A stretch of DNA of 64,000 nt from Inia geoffrensis (GCA_036417435.1 CM070903.1:58876001-58940000); one strand, 5' to 3'; shown: positions 1-10,945, numbered from the stretch's first letter. A program made the numbers and translations. The notes: generated from the letters alone by a model not told the origin.

Positions 1-121
1 TTTGTTTCCTCTACTGAGATATTAGTTTGTGTAATTCATTGTCATCTTAGGTTCAACAATTCTAAAAAGAATTTATCATCTTTCACCTAAAAGCATCTTT
101 TCCCCATTACTGTCTTTTTTT

Positions 122-345
122 TCAAGTATTTTATTTATTTGTGCCAGGTCTTAGTTGCCACACATGGCCTCCTTAGTTGCAGCTCATGGATTCCTTAGTT
201 GCAGCTCACGGGCTCCTTTGTTGTGGCATGCCAGCTCTTAGTTGTGGCATGTATGTGGGATCTAGTTCTCTGACCAGGTATCAAACCCAGGACCCCTGTA
301 TTGGGAGCATGGGGTCTTAACCACTACACCACCAGGGAAGTCTCC
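122..345 (-). mobile_element. CHR-1-type tRNA-Glu SINE
   Basis: Read on the minus strand it opens with the CHR head (ACTTCCCTGGTGGTGTAGTG) at the high-coordinate end and carries a B-box-like segment in which TTCGA has become TTTGA. It then runs through the CHR-1 body with repeated CCACAAC motifs and ends in an AT-rich tail near 122. Divergence is moderate, so it is older than the CHR-2 copies in this window. Confidence 0.8.
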
Positions 346-369
346 CCCTTACTTTCTTTTGACCCTTGT

Positions 370-765
370 CAGTGGGACCACCATTACACTTTGGAGTTGT
401 CATTTTTTCTTCTATATTCTTCACACTCCATATCATGCACCACAGTAGGTCTTAACAAATTTTCTTAAATGGTTCTCCTATCTTCCTAAGATGGCTTCTG
501 TTTTCCTTACCCTCTCCCCACAACGAGTCAAGTTCTATACCCATCTTGTAAGGGTCAACACATGGTCAAGCTTTCTGTGAAGCCACCTTCTCTGACATCT
601 CTAGATTTCTTTGGTTTTCTTTGCTTTTGAACTTCAAAACAATTTCTAATCTGTGCTACAAAAGTTATCAACATTGTCAATTATCAGTTCAGCAATAGCT
701 GGCATAATTTGATTTCTTCAGTTTGTAGATATCTACTCTCCCCAAATAGACTGCAATCCAAAGAG
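370..765 (+). mobile_element. L2 LINE 3' fragment
   Basis: The stretch around 570-600 (CTGTGAAGCCACCTTCTCTG) and the end near 740-765 (actagactg...aaagaggcaatg-like) match the layout of the L2 3' region read in sense. The left part is very diverged and its edge is approximate. It abuts a MIR. Confidence 0.5.
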
Positions 766-968
766 GCAATGTGTTGCATTGAGGGAGTACAGGATTTAGA
801 GTCAGGCAAACCTGGTTCGAGTCATATTTGGCTTCTTATTACCTATAAGCCTTGAGAAAATTACCTCTCTCATCTACAAAAAATGGGTTATTTACACTAA
901 AGAATCTTGGGAAGGAATGTGAGAGATCATGTATGGAAAGAAGTTAGCACACAATAGATTCTCAATAA
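766..968 (+). mobile_element. MIR SINE
   Basis: A near full-length ancient MIR. Visible parts are the head (ggatttagagtcaggcaaac), the B-box region cctggttcgagtc, the core leading to ttacctctctcatctac, and a tail resembling agcacacaatagattctcaa. Confidence 0.8.
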
Positions 969-1017
969 TGTTTTGGTTTCCTTCCCACTTTCCTTTTATT
1001 TTTTTCCCATGGCTGCT

Positions 1018-1234
1018 GCTTTTTTTTTTTTTTTTTTTGTCTGCGGTACACGGGCCTCTCACTGTTGTGGGCTCTCCCGCTGCGGAGCACAGGCTCCAGA
1101 TGAGCAGGCTCAGCGGCCATGGCTCACGGGCCCAGCAGCTCCGCGGCGTGTGGGATCCTCCCGGACCGGGGCACGAACCCGCGTCCCCTGCATCGGCAGG
1201 TGGACTCTCAACCACTGCGGCACCAGGGAAGCCC
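1018..1234 (-). mobile_element. CHR-2 SINE
   Basis: Complete tRNA-Glu-derived CHR-2 element in reverse. The poly-T at the low end is the A-tail, then tgcggtacacgggcctctc, and the head complement caccagggaagcc lies at the high end. The flanks cccatggct and cccgtggct look like a diverged target-site duplication. Open frames here on both strands are readings of the SINE, not genes. Confidence 0.92.
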
Positions 1235-2455
1235 TCCCGTGGCTTCTTGTTGCTGTTTAATATTACTGTGTTCTCTTTACATGTTTTCATTCACTCTCCT
1301 TAATTCTAAAGCAGGTTCCTCAAGTTAAGAAATCTGTGTCCTTTGTATCTAATAGTTATTTGCATTTGTGGAAGGTGTAAATCATGTGGTCTGAGAGTCT
1401 TCATCTACAAGATAAAAGAGCCTTTTCCTCCAAAGTGTCTAGGAAAGAGAGCCTGCTTTTATTAGGAGAGCTCACTGAACTGTGAATTAATTGAAGTTTC
1501 CATTGAACGCTTCCTCTTTTGGATAACTTTTTTCTACCCTGTTTAGGAATCCAGTCACTTTTCTCCAAAAAAAACCCATTTCCTCAGAGAGTATCTAATA
1601 TTGGTCATTTCTTGTTCAGTGTGAATTTTAGCCTGGGTATTTCTTCTTCTGGGCCTCTCCTTAATGATCGATTGATTGATTTTTCTGTGATCAGCGGCTT
1701 TTGTCTCCTTGCAAAGATTGTGTCCCTCTGGGCCACACCATCCATGGGTATGTCCAAAAGATGCCCACTACCCTTGTTTTCTTATGCACTGAGATGGAGT
1801 AGTGCTACTCACTTACCAGCAGCAATTTAAGAAAATGCCCTTTTCCACATGACTTGGATGAAAACTTCTTGTTGGTTTGTAGCTTTGTAGCTGACACAAA
1901 AGTGGGAAAAATAGAAAGAATTCAAAGTGTTATTAATAGGATAGAACACTGGCATCTTACTCATAAGATAAAATCCAAGAGACAAAGACCTATATTTAGT
2001 ACTGAATAAACTTGACCTTATAATATTACAACAAAACAAAAACGAAGAGACAAAAACCCCTAACACAATGTGATTCTGTCTTGGTAAAGGTACAGAGTTA
2101 TTCTTTGTTAATGGAAATCTTAGTCCCATTTTACTAGCCACATCTGGAGCACTGAGTTAATTCTGCATGACACACTCCAGAAAGATTGCTGACAAACTGC
2201 AAGCAGTTAGAGGAGGTCATCCAGGGAATGCAGGGTCTGGAAACCCTTCATGACAGGAGGCACAGTGCAGAGCATGGCTCTAGCTGCCTCTGAGTATCGG
2301 GAGGTCTGCCTCTCTGGATAGAGTAGCCTTGCTTTATTCTGTCCCAGAAGACAGAACCAGTGCTGTCAAATAGTGGAAGGTCTGCCTTGTAAGGGGCTGA
2401 GTTTCCTGAAGTTTCAAGCTAGAGCTCAACGGCCACTTGAAAATGACAGTGACCA
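1235..2455. other. Unique sequence, no gene seen
   Basis: No recognisable repeat, splice-framed exon or RNA gene. Composition is AT-rich with short random open frames. The segment at 2160-2450 is slightly more GC-rich but shows no coding pattern. Confidence 0.6.
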
Positions 2456-2945
2456 CTTACATTTACTGATTACCAGGCATTAGTATAAATAGACACTGTT
2501 GATACATACATATATTATATATATATACATTATAATACAAGCTTTCTTTACAAAATTGAAAAGATAGAGGGTATAATGAAAAGCATGTGTCCCTTCCATC
2601 CCTAATGCCAAGCTGTCCTCCCCAGAAGGAACCAATGATACCAGTTTCTAATGAATCTTCCAGAGATGTTTTATGTGTACAAACATATGAGTGCACACAA
2701 TAATTGCATTTTTTATGGTGAACAGGTTATACAAACTGTTTTGTACTTCATTTTTTCACTCTAGATACAGATATATTAATTCTCACAACAACCCTAAAAG
2801 TCAGGTCCTATAATTATTCCCATTTTAGAGATGAGGAGGTGAGGCTCAGAGTTTGCTGCCCAAGGTCACACAGATAATTAGGGGCAGAGCTGGGATTTGA
2901 ATCCAGGTATTCCAGTACCGTTCTGTCTCTAAAAGGTGGTCTGGT
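2456..2945 (-). mobile_element. MIR SINE, interrupted
   Basis: A reverse MIR. The tail part is at 2456-2512 (tactgattaccaggcattag). The core and head are at about 2770-2945 (cccattttagagatgagg, then aaggtcacacagataatta, then gggatttgaatccagg). The 2513-2769 interval does not belong to MIR and is listed separately. Confidence 0.7.
2530..2769. mobile_element. Ancient L1M 3'UTR-like fragment
   Basis: Contains the mammalian-wide L1M-type blocks around ctccccagaaggaaccaatg, taccagtttctaatgaatct and tccagagatgttttatg. It sits between two halves of a reverse MIR, which suggests insertion into it. Family and orientation are not certain. Confidence 0.45.
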
Positions 2946-3183
2946 TGGGATTCCCACGTGGAGTGTGCACTTAGCCTGCATGTGCTCTAAGTTCCCTTTC
3001 ATCTCTAAATCTTTTCCATAGAGCTAGTTCTTGGTCTATAAGTAACAGTTAAACATTCATATAGGCTTCATCTGTGCTTTGGATAATTTCATAAATTTAT
3101 TTGAATCCTGTGTATTTTAAGTATTATCTGGAGGTGGAACAAAAATAATATAAAAATTAGGGCATACAAATGATTTCCTCTTT

Positions 3184-3394
3184 TTTTTTTTTTTTTTTTT
3201 TGCAGTACACGGGCCTCTTACCGCTGTGGCCTCTCCCATTGTGGAGCACAGGCTCCGGACACGCAGACTCAGTGGCCATGGTTCACAGGCCCAGCCACTC
3301 CACGGCATGTGGGATCTTCCTGGACTGGGGCATGAACCCGCGTCCCCTGCATCGGCAGGCGGACCCTCAACCACTGTGCCACCAGGGAAGCCCA
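3184..3394 (-). mobile_element. CHR-2 SINE with TSD
   Basis: A full CHR-2 element in reverse with a poly-T tail at the low end. It is flanked by an 11-bp direct repeat, ATTTCCTCTTT, at 3173-3183 and 3395-3405. The intact TSD implies L1-mediated insertion that is recent compared with the surrounding MIRs. Confidence 0.93.
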
Positions 3395-3554
3395 ATTTCC
3401 TCTTTCTTGAGAAGTGATCGTACATTCAAAAAGGTTACAATATAACCTTTTTCTTGAATCATGCAATAAACCCTGGAGTTCTTTCTAAATCTCTGAGAGT
3501 TATTAGAGTTTCTCTGAATGATTCAGATGGGAGAACAGAAAGAGAGGACATCAG

Positions 3555-3790
3555 TATTTGGTAAGCATTTTCTAGATTCCAGGAAATGTGTTTGGAGATT
3601 TATGTATACTGTCTTACTTAAAATAAGCTAATGAGCTGGACATAATTCCCATTTTATAGATGAGTAAACCAAGGCTCATAGGAATTACCTTACACCACTA
3701 GTAAGTTGAAGAGAATACATCTGCAGCTAGAGGGATCTGGTGGCAAAACATGCTTTTCCAGCTCTACTATATTGCTTCTCAGTCACAAAC
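3555..3790 (-). mobile_element. MIR SINE
   Basis: A reverse MIR with the core hallmark cccattttatagatgagtaa, followed by ccaaggctcataggaattac and a decayed head near 3750-3790. Confidence 0.7.
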
Positions 3791-4054
3791 ACATGGAAGC
3801 TACTGTAGATTTGGCCAAGTTTAAGAACACCATGGGGAGTAGGTATTTTCCCCTTTCTACACTGACGTGCTCACACTCTCTCCTCTGTTTAGAGCTTCTG
3901 AGAAATTTGAGGAAGGAGGAGTGGCTGAAAAGTCTGGGCATTCAGAGGGAAGAATTCTTACATAAGGTTTGGGTGCTTGATAAATACTTTTGCTTTTACT
4001 GTTTATACTTATTCTCCTATTGCCACCTTTCACAGCCAAATTTTATGAAACTGT

Positions 4055-4280
4055 ACTAAATTTTAGGCATTCTATATTCATATACATCATATATCTCATT
4101 CTGGCAATAAGTCTGTGAAGTAAATATTAATAATCTCATTTTACAGATGAGAAACAAAGGCTCGGTGAGAGAAAATAGGTTTCACAAAGTCAGAAACTGT
4201 GGAGTGATGGAAAGAGAACTTAAACTCAGGTCTGTCTGACTCCAAAGTCCATGCTCTTTCTACTGTACAGTGCACCTCTC
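4055..4280 (-). mobile_element. MIR SINE
   Basis: A well-preserved reverse MIR. It runs from tctcattttacagatgagaa through cacaaagtcagaaactg to aggtctgtctgactccaaag and catgctctttctactgtaca. Confidence 0.85.
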
Positions 4281-4414
4281 CCCAAAAGATAAGACCTGCA
4301 CCCAATACCAATTACAAAATACCATAGGTAGGAGGCAACTTTTCTTTATCTGAGATTCAGTCCAAAGACATCTTCCACTAATCAGAAGAATCCACTGCCA
4401 CTAATCTATCATAC

Positions 4415-4965
4415 TTGAGCATCATAGAAATGCAACTGATTCTTGCATGTTAATTTTGTATCCTAAAACCTTACTAAATTCATTTATTACTTCTAATACA
4501 TTTGTGTGTGTGTGTATAGTCTAAAGTTATCTACATGTAAGATCATGTCATCTGTAAATGGAGATAACTTTACTTCGTTTCCAATTTGAACCCTTTTTAT
4601 TTCTTTTTCTTGACTGATTGCTGTGGCTAGGACTTCCTGTATTATGCTGAATAGAAGTAGTGAGAGTGGGCATCCTTATCTTGTTTCTGATCTTAATGGA
4701 AAAGCTTTCAGTTTTCAGCAAGATGTTAGTTGTGGGTTTTTCGTATGTGGCCTTTATTGTGTTGAGGTAAGTTCCTTCCATACCTAGTTTGTGAGAGTTT
4801 TATCATGAACTGGTGTTGAATTTTGTCAAATGCTTTTTCTGTATCTATCGAGATGATCCTGTGGTTTTTATCCTTTTTTCTGTTAATGTGGTGTATCACA
4901 TTAATTAATTTGTATATGTTGAACAGTCCTTGCATCCTAGAGATAAATTGCATTTGGTCACAGTG
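4415..4965 (-). pseudogene. L1 ORF2 fragment, reverse transcriptase region
   Basis: On the minus strand the translation near 4953-4800 reads as the start of the L1 ORF2 reverse transcriptase, with [10 protein letters not shown], then NVIHHINR, then [17 protein letters not shown]. Frameshifts and stops break it at about 4780. The fragment continues past the catalytic region to a GYKINMQESVAFL-like block near 4420. It is truncated on both sides, has no 3'UTR and cannot make an enzyme. Its end faces a plus-strand L1 piece at 4976. Confidence 0.85.
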
Positions 4966-4975
4966 AATGGTCCTA

Positions 4976-5165
4976 AACTGTTAGAAATAATCAACAAATT
5001 CAGTAAACCTGCAGGTTACAAAATCAGCATTAAAAAGATCAGTTGCCTTTCTATACACTAATAATGAGCTCATTATTTCCAAAAAGGAAGTTAAGGAAAT
5101 AATACCATTTACAATTATCAAAAAGAATAAAATACTTAGGAATAAACTTAACCAAGGAGGTGAAG
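4976..5165 (+). pseudogene. L1 ORF2 fragment, plus orientation
   Basis: The plus-strand translation contains EIINKFSKPAGYKISIKK and a following CLSIH, the segment just after the L1 reverse transcriptase active site. It overlaps in consensus position with the end of the inverted fragment at 4415-4965, but the two copies are clearly diverged from each other. Homology stops near 5165 without a 3'UTR. Confidence 0.8.
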
Positions 5166-5387
5166 GACTCTGGTGGAAGCAGGAGGAGAGAGGTGAAAGC
5201 AAGGGTGAATGGGACAGTTTGAGTGATGTTCTAGTATATAAGTCAGTAGTGGGTTCACATGCATTCATTCTCTTATTATATTCTATAACATGTATGTTAT
5301 ATTCTTTAGTAAGTATCAAATATTGCATAATAAAAAAGTGAGTATTGAAAAAAAGACAGTCACATTGTTGAGCCTAAGGTTGGACTA

Positions 5388-5640
5388 GGCCAGTGGTTGA
5401 TCAACCTGGCTGCACCTTGGAGCCACAGAAGGAAGAGTCAGTTCTCCTGAATCAAAATCTCTGATGTAAGCTTCATTCATGCAGGAATATCTGATTCATT
5501 TACTTCTGTATCCTTGCACCTATACCAATGCCTGAAACCTTTTGACAACTATGTATTAAATGAATGAATGCATGAATAGGACTGAGCAATCTGCATTTTA
5601 GTAAATGCCCATGTGATTCTGCAAGTCCACTGAACAAGAC
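5388..5640. mobile_element. MER5A-like hAT relic with L2-like middle
   Basis: The left part (ccagtggttgatcaacctgg, then gaatcaaaatctctgatg) and right part (gcatttt...cccatgtgattctgc) resemble the two halves of the non-autonomous hAT element MER5A. Between them, about 5465-5580, lies an L2-3'-end-like block finishing in aaatgaatgaatgcatg. Edges are approximate. Confidence 0.5.
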
Positions 5641-5880
5641 TGCCACCTTCCTCTCTCACACGCCCCAGATCCTTTCTCCTAACAACTGGGCAATCATCAC
5701 ACAAAAGCTCATTTCATGCAAAAGGAACAAGATGTGTATCATCACCTCAAAGGAAACCTTGAAGGAAGGAGATACACACCTTGGCAGGGATCATGGGAGA
5801 CAGGCAGGCTGGTGGAGAGCAGCATGTAGCCAGTCTGCAATTGAGCCTGTACTCTTCAGGAACAGCTGGTTTGTGCTTAC

Positions 5881-6063
5881 CTTGACCTCAGTCTCAGTAT
5901 TGAAGGAACCCTCAGTCTGGCATCCAAAGTAACTGATGTCCCTTCCAGTCCTAGACCTCTTCCCTGGGTCCTGGCTCTGGCCCCAGTCGTCTGCCATGAA
6001 CCTCAGAGGGTCCTGGTTCATGTCCTGAGATGTGCTTTTCACCGGCCTCATGGTGGCTGAGGC
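5881..6063 (-). CDS. Candidate first coding exon, unknown protein
   Basis: On the minus strand a pyrimidine-rich tract (CTCTCTTCCTCAG) ends at 6064. It is followed by GCCTCAGCCACCATGAGG, a strong Kozak context with ATG at 6051-6049. The frame is open for exactly 57 codons to a lysine codon at 5883-5881, directly followed by a strong donor, AAG|GTAAGC. The peptide starts MRPVKSTSQDMNQDPLRF, is polar, holds one Cys, and has acidic and basic clusters, with no signal peptide or membrane segment. A second possible acceptor AG at 6058-6057 would start the exon at 6056 without changing the frame. It lies in non-repeat DNA. I do not recognise the family. Later exons would lie below 5881, and I could not identify them in the remaining 5.8 kb. 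It could be a chance exon-like frame. Confidence 0.5.
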
Positions 6064-6355
6064 CTGAGGAAGAGAGAAATGGTGGGACAGAGGAGGCCTC
6101 AAAGCCTAACTTGACGAGGGAGAAAACCTGGACTCCTGAGCAGTCACCTGTTTCCTTCTCCAGCACCTGCTGACTCTGCCCAGCAACACTGTCCTCTCGT
6201 TCCCACCCTCCCCTCCCCATGTGACACTTTTCTCGAAGTGTCTTCTCTCCTCTTTTCTTCCTAGAAACACCCGGAAGATGGTGCTCAGCTCACTCAACTT
6301 CAGCAAGTCACCTCTGTGTGCTGCTCAGTGGGAAAAGTTTGGGAAAGATCCAGAC

Positions 6356-6850
6356 TTTCTATATCAGCTCTCTACTGCTGCATAACAAATTACCCCAAAA
6401 TGTAGTGGCTTAAAGCAACAATATATTTATGTCACAGTTTTTGTAGTTAGGAATCTGGGAGCAACTTAACTGTGTGGTTCTAGATCAGTATCTCTTGCGA
6501 AGTCACAGCCAAGCAATCAATAAAATCTGCAGTCTCTGAGGCCTCACTGGGGCTGAAGGAACCACTTCCAAGCTTACTAACCGGACTCTTCACTTCCTCA
6601 CTACAAAGGTCTCTCCATAGGGCTCCTACTCTGTGGTTTCCCCTACAGGAAGGTAATACAAGAGAGGAAACCTAAGATGGAAGGTTTTTTTTAAAATAAC
6701 CTGCTCTTGGAAGTGACACAGTATTACTTCTGTTATATGATATTGATCACCCAGACCAGCCCTGGTAAAATGTGGGAGGGGATTACATACAGGTGTGCAT
6801 ACCAGGAGGCAGGCATCATTGGGGCTTTCTCTGAGGCTGGCCGCCCCTTT
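6356..6850 (-). mobile_element. Solo LTR, probably ERVL-MaLR type
   Basis: The order of blocks is that of a common reverse-oriented MaLR-like LTR: ctgctgcataacaaattacc, gtagtggcttaaagcaacaa, then actggggctgaaggaacc, tgtgggaggggattacatac, and a right end of catcattggggctttctctg. There is no internal retroviral sequence. Short frames within it are not genes. Confidence 0.6.
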
Positions 6851-8208
6851 CCATTGATGGGCTTTCAAGCACTATGGGCTCTTCAGTTAAATGTAGGTGT
6901 TTCCAGAGATTAACTTAGTAACAGGCCATTAACTAATTAACCAAATAGCTGCCACTCTGAAAAGCAGAAAATAGATGGGCAAGTTGTGTGTGGAAGGGGA
7001 ATAGGAGAGATGAGAAAAATTTCTCTGTGGGGCTTTGGAGGAGGGTCAATGGGGAAGGATCTACTATTTGTGGGGGGAAGTCAGCCCAGTATGATAATAA
7101 AGACACTAAAAAACAAAATCCCTGTCTAAGAGGAGGGGACAGAGTGGGAGTGGGGAATGGAGAGACATTCCATTTGCTGTCTTTGCAAACATCACCTACT
7201 GAGACCTTGGCCTCTGCAGCCAAGGTATCTGTGCAGAGATGGGGGGAAAGCGGGTGATGCGCCTCACTGCTGGTTAATTAAATGTTCCTTCCAAGGCACC
7301 TGGTGGAGTATGTGCCTGTATACCATCCTCAGTTTGGTTTTTCCCTTTTTCCTAAATCACACATTTTAATTAACCTTCAAGCCCTTGCTGGGGCTTTGAA
7401 AGAACTTAATTGGCCTGCAGGGATTGAAACACACAACAGCCAGAAAAAGGCTACATCTCAGTTGTTTTCACTCTGAGGACTTGTAAAATTGAAATTATTG
7501 TTTTATTTCAGTCTTTGAAGCCCAGAGCTACATGTGCATTCCTATTTGGAACTGGCAGAAGCATCTTTGAACGCTTAAGTGAAGATTGCAAAAAGGTATT
7601 GAAGCCACAGTGACATGTGAGTACTTAACACTTGAGTCGTTCATTCATCTTGTGTTTTGGGGTTGTCAATAAGAGTTGTACTCCTACTGGCGTTTTTGTT
7701 GTTGTTGTTGTTTTTTGGCTTCCTCATTGTGGATGGGAAATATTTGGACCGGAATTTAATATGCAGACTTTAACAGTCAGGTGGGAAATCTCTTGAAATC
7801 AGAACCACTTAGGATACTTTCAGATGTTTTCAGTTTTGTCCAAGATGATTCTGAGATCCACAGTCAATGTGTGTATTTTATTTTCCATATGAATCCATAT
7901 GAAAAGCAACTGACAGGTGCTTATTGAAAATCAATGATGTGCAGAGATCAGGCAATAGATAAACACTTGTTTGACTTCAGAATAGAGTTAATTGTCAGGG
8001 GAAACCCACATGAGAGAGTGAGCTCACCAAAGGAGTGAGACGGGGAGAGAAGAGCAGAGAGTCAAGAACTGGGATGCTGAGAATCTAGAGGAAAAGAAGC
8101 CAGCAAAGGTGGTGGGGAAGGAGACTGTGAGGCCAGGGGTCGGGGGAGGAAAGCAGTGAAGAAAGTCCAGGAGGCATCGCAAAGAAAGGGTGATTAGTCA
8201 TCTTAAAA
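6851..8208. other. Unique sequence, no gene seen
   Basis: Non-repeat DNA, apart from a short (GTT)n run at about 7694-7716. Frames at 6988-7257 and 7282-7476 have neither splice signals nor recognisable motifs. Confidence 0.55.
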
Positions 8209-8216
8209 GTGCAGAG

Positions 8217-8399
8217 GGCTTCCCTGGTGGCGCCGTGGTTGAGAGTCCGCCTGCCGATGCAGGGGACACGGGTTCGTGCCCTGGTCTGGGAGCATCCCAC
8301 GTGCCGCGGAACGGCTGGGCCTGCGCATCCGGAGTCTGTGCTCCGTAGTGGGAGAGGCCACAGCAGTGAGACGCCCGCATACCGCAAAAAAAAAAAAAA
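8217..8399 (+). mobile_element. CHR-2 SINE, first of tandem pair
   Basis: Starts GGCTTCCCTGGTGGCGCCGT, has the B-box GGTTCGTGCCC, and ends in CATACCGC plus a poly-A at 8386-8399. It is preceded by GTGCAGAG (8209-8216) and followed by GTTGCAGAGCT (8401-8411), copies of the same target site. Confidence 0.92.
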
Positions 8400-8411
8400 C
8401 GTTGCAGAGCT

Positions 8412-8620
8412 GGGCTTCCTTGGTGGTGCAGTGATTGGGAGTCCGCCTGCCGATGCAGGGGACACGGGTTCGTGCACCAGTCCGCGAGGACCCCACATGC
8501 CGCGGAGTGGCTGGGCCCGCGAGCCATGGCCGCTGGGCCTGCGCGTCCGGAGCCTGTGCTCCTCAGCGGGAGAGGCCACGACAGTGAGAGGCCTGCGTAC
8601 CGCAAAAAAAAAAAAAAAAA
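8412..8620 (+). mobile_element. CHR-2 SINE, second of tandem pair
   Basis: A second CHR-2 in the same orientation with poly-A at 8604-8620. It is flanked by GTTGCAGAGCT (8401-8411) and GTTGCAGAACT (8621-8631). The frame at 8209-8658 runs through both SINEs and is not a gene. Confidence 0.93.
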
Positions 8621-8765
8621 GTTGCAGAACTACCAAGGGAAAAAAAAAAAAAGAATGAAAAGAAAGGCAACTGGATGTAACAAAAATGGGAGGTGGGGGT
8701 GATTGGTTTCCTGTGCTTCACTTTTATTCTGAATCAAAAGTTTGCCACACTAGGTCCTTTCCCCT

Positions 8766-10050
8766 AGTGTGTCAGTTATCTATTACTGAGTAAAAAAACA
8801 AGCCAGAAATTAGTAGCTTAAAACTATAACTGTGTATGTGATCACAGTTCCATGCATTGGCGATTTGGGCTTATGATTCCACGCCCATTTGCAATGTGTG
8901 GGTTTTTTCCCCACACCACCAAGCAATTCTCTGACACCAGCTGGGTGTCCTACATGCCAACTCAATTCTGACACTGTCTACGTGGAGATAGGGTCATGTG
9001 CTGCATGATAAGGGCTCAGTTCTATAAAGCTTCAGCCCCCCTTCAGACGCCAGTCACACATCCAGGTTGTCACCTGTGCTCCTGATGGGCCAGCTATAGG
9101 TTGAAGATTCCAGTGACCCCCTCCTTGGGTTTGACTGATTTGCTAGAGTAGTTCACAGATTTCAGAGAAATATTTATTTACTAGGTCTCCAGTTTACTAT
9201 AAAAGGATATAGCTCAGGAACAGTCAGCTGGAAGGGATGCTCAGGGCAAGGTATGGGGAAGGGGCATGGAGCTTCCGTGCTCTCTCCAGTGGACCATTCT
9301 CCCTACATCTTCACATGTTCACCAACCAGGAAGCTCTCTAAACCCCATTCTTTTAGGTTTTTTATGGAGACTTCATTACACAAGCAGATTTGATTAAATC
9401 ATTGGCCATTGGCAGTTGATTCAATCTCCAGCCCTTCTTCCCTCCTGGGAAGTCAGGAAGGTGGGACTGAAAGTCCTAATCCTCTAACCAACATGGTTGG
9501 TTCTCCTGACACCAGCCTCCATCCTTAGGTGCAGTTCCAGTGTAACTTCATTAACATAACAAAAGACACCTTTGTTACTCTCATCACTTAGGAAATTCCA
9601 AGGGTTTTAGGAGCTCTACCAGAAACATGAGGCCAAGACCAAATTTCCTATTATAACTCATAGTGTCACAGGACTAGACTTAGCTGGGAAATCCTTTTGC
9701 TCCTCTAGTATTGGCTGGACTCATTCACATGTTCTCAGAGAGTTGGTTGATGAGCTTGGGGCCAGGCCATTCCTAGATGACCTCATTTGCTTGTCTGATG
9801 GTTGGTGTTGGCTCTCGATGGGACCTCTCCACAAGCTGCAAGGCATCTTCAGGCTTAGCCTTGGAAGTCACACACTCACTTTACCACATTCTATTGGTCC
9901 AAGAAAGTCACAAGCCCAGCTAACATTCAAATGATGGGGACATAGATTCTACTTGAGAGGAGGAGTGGCAAGCCACACTGCAAAGAGAAGTGGACACAGG
10001 AAAACGTCATTCATTAGGGCCATTATTGTAACAACGTATCATACATGCCA
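8766..10050 (-). mobile_element. MaLR-like LTR split by another LTR
   Basis: The left part at 8766-8870 (gtgtcagttatctattactg, attagtagcttaaaactata) and right part at 9670-10050 (acttagctgggaaatcc, ggactcattcacatg, agccttggaagtcacacac) belong to the same LTR type as the element at 6356-6850. The two parts are consecutive once 8875-9669 is removed. Confidence 0.55.
8875..9669 (-). mobile_element. Inserted LTR-like element, family not named
   Basis: About 795 bp between the two halves of another LTR. It begins tgcaatgtgtgggtttt and ends catagtgtcaca, compatible with TG...CA LTR ends. Read in reverse it contains a tataaaag-like and aataaa-like zone near 9200 and blocks typical of a dispersed mammalian LTR. 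No internal retroviral genes are present. Confidence 0.5.
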
Positions 10051-10894
10051 GGATGGATAACCAGAGACGTACAAAAGGATCAGAGTTTTCTGACCGTGTA
10101 CTAATTCATGCACATTATTATTAACATTTTTTCATGTCAGAATACATCCTACAATGGTACATTGCTTCTATTCAATTAGGAAAAAAGGCATAAGGAAGTG
10201 AAGGCATAACGGATAAGTAATCAAAGGAGATTTCAACCTTGGCTTAAACCCAGATTCCTGCTTCTTGGCCCATGAGAGACCCATCTAACTTCGCTCTTTC
10301 AAGGAGACAACCACTTAATTTTCTGAATTTTTGGTCACTGAAACTGGGTTAGAGGCAGACCTTCAAGCTCCTCTGCATGAGTCAGGGGCCTTCACTTGAG
10401 GTGATGGGAGAGACCACTCACTTTGCAAGATTATGGGAATGAACCCATGGATCTATAAAGTGCCTCCTGTCAATGGAGTTGAGCTCTTCTCCAGCCCCCA
10501 TTCCCTTTATCTATTTCTCTTTCCTTTTTAATATTCCAAAGAATGAATGTTATGTGAACTTTATTTAGCATGTGTGGATTGCAATTGATTCAGAAGGATT
10601 TATTTGTCAGTAATAACCTGGAAATGGAATATTCAGACTTGACAGGCATCACATATTCCTTCAGTGTTGCCGTGAAAAGTCAGGGTTTGGTCCTTAAGGA
10701 ACAGTTTCATAATCAGTAGTGGGGAGTAACTTGAACCCAACGATAAGCCACAATAACAAAAGAAACAAAAGATAAAAGAGCAAAGAGAGAAGGGATCTAA
10801 CACTATCCTCAGCTCCTGTTGTGAGCCAGGGACTGAGGTGGGCATGTCATCCATGTGCTCTAACTTGGTTCCAGGGACACGAGCAAGACAGCTA
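10051..10894. other. Unique sequence, no gene seen
   Basis: No gene or clear repeat. A faint MIR-like stretch around 10225-10310 is too short to assign. Confidence 0.5.
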
Positions 10895-10945
10895 CTTTAA
10901 CCCCAGTTCTACAGATGAAAAACCTGCAGTTTGAAGAGGTTAGTA

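Noticed and set aside
929..1303. Overlapping 95-132 codon frames on both strands
   Set aside because: They are readings of a CHR-2 SINE and its poly-T tail. The same proteins recur at 3117-3445, 8085-8702, 54646-55062 and 57541-57876, wherever that SINE occurs.
8217..8300. tRNA-like A and B boxes at SINE heads
   Set aside because: They are the internal promoter of tRNA-Glu-derived SINEs, not tRNA genes; the cloverleaf is not maintained.
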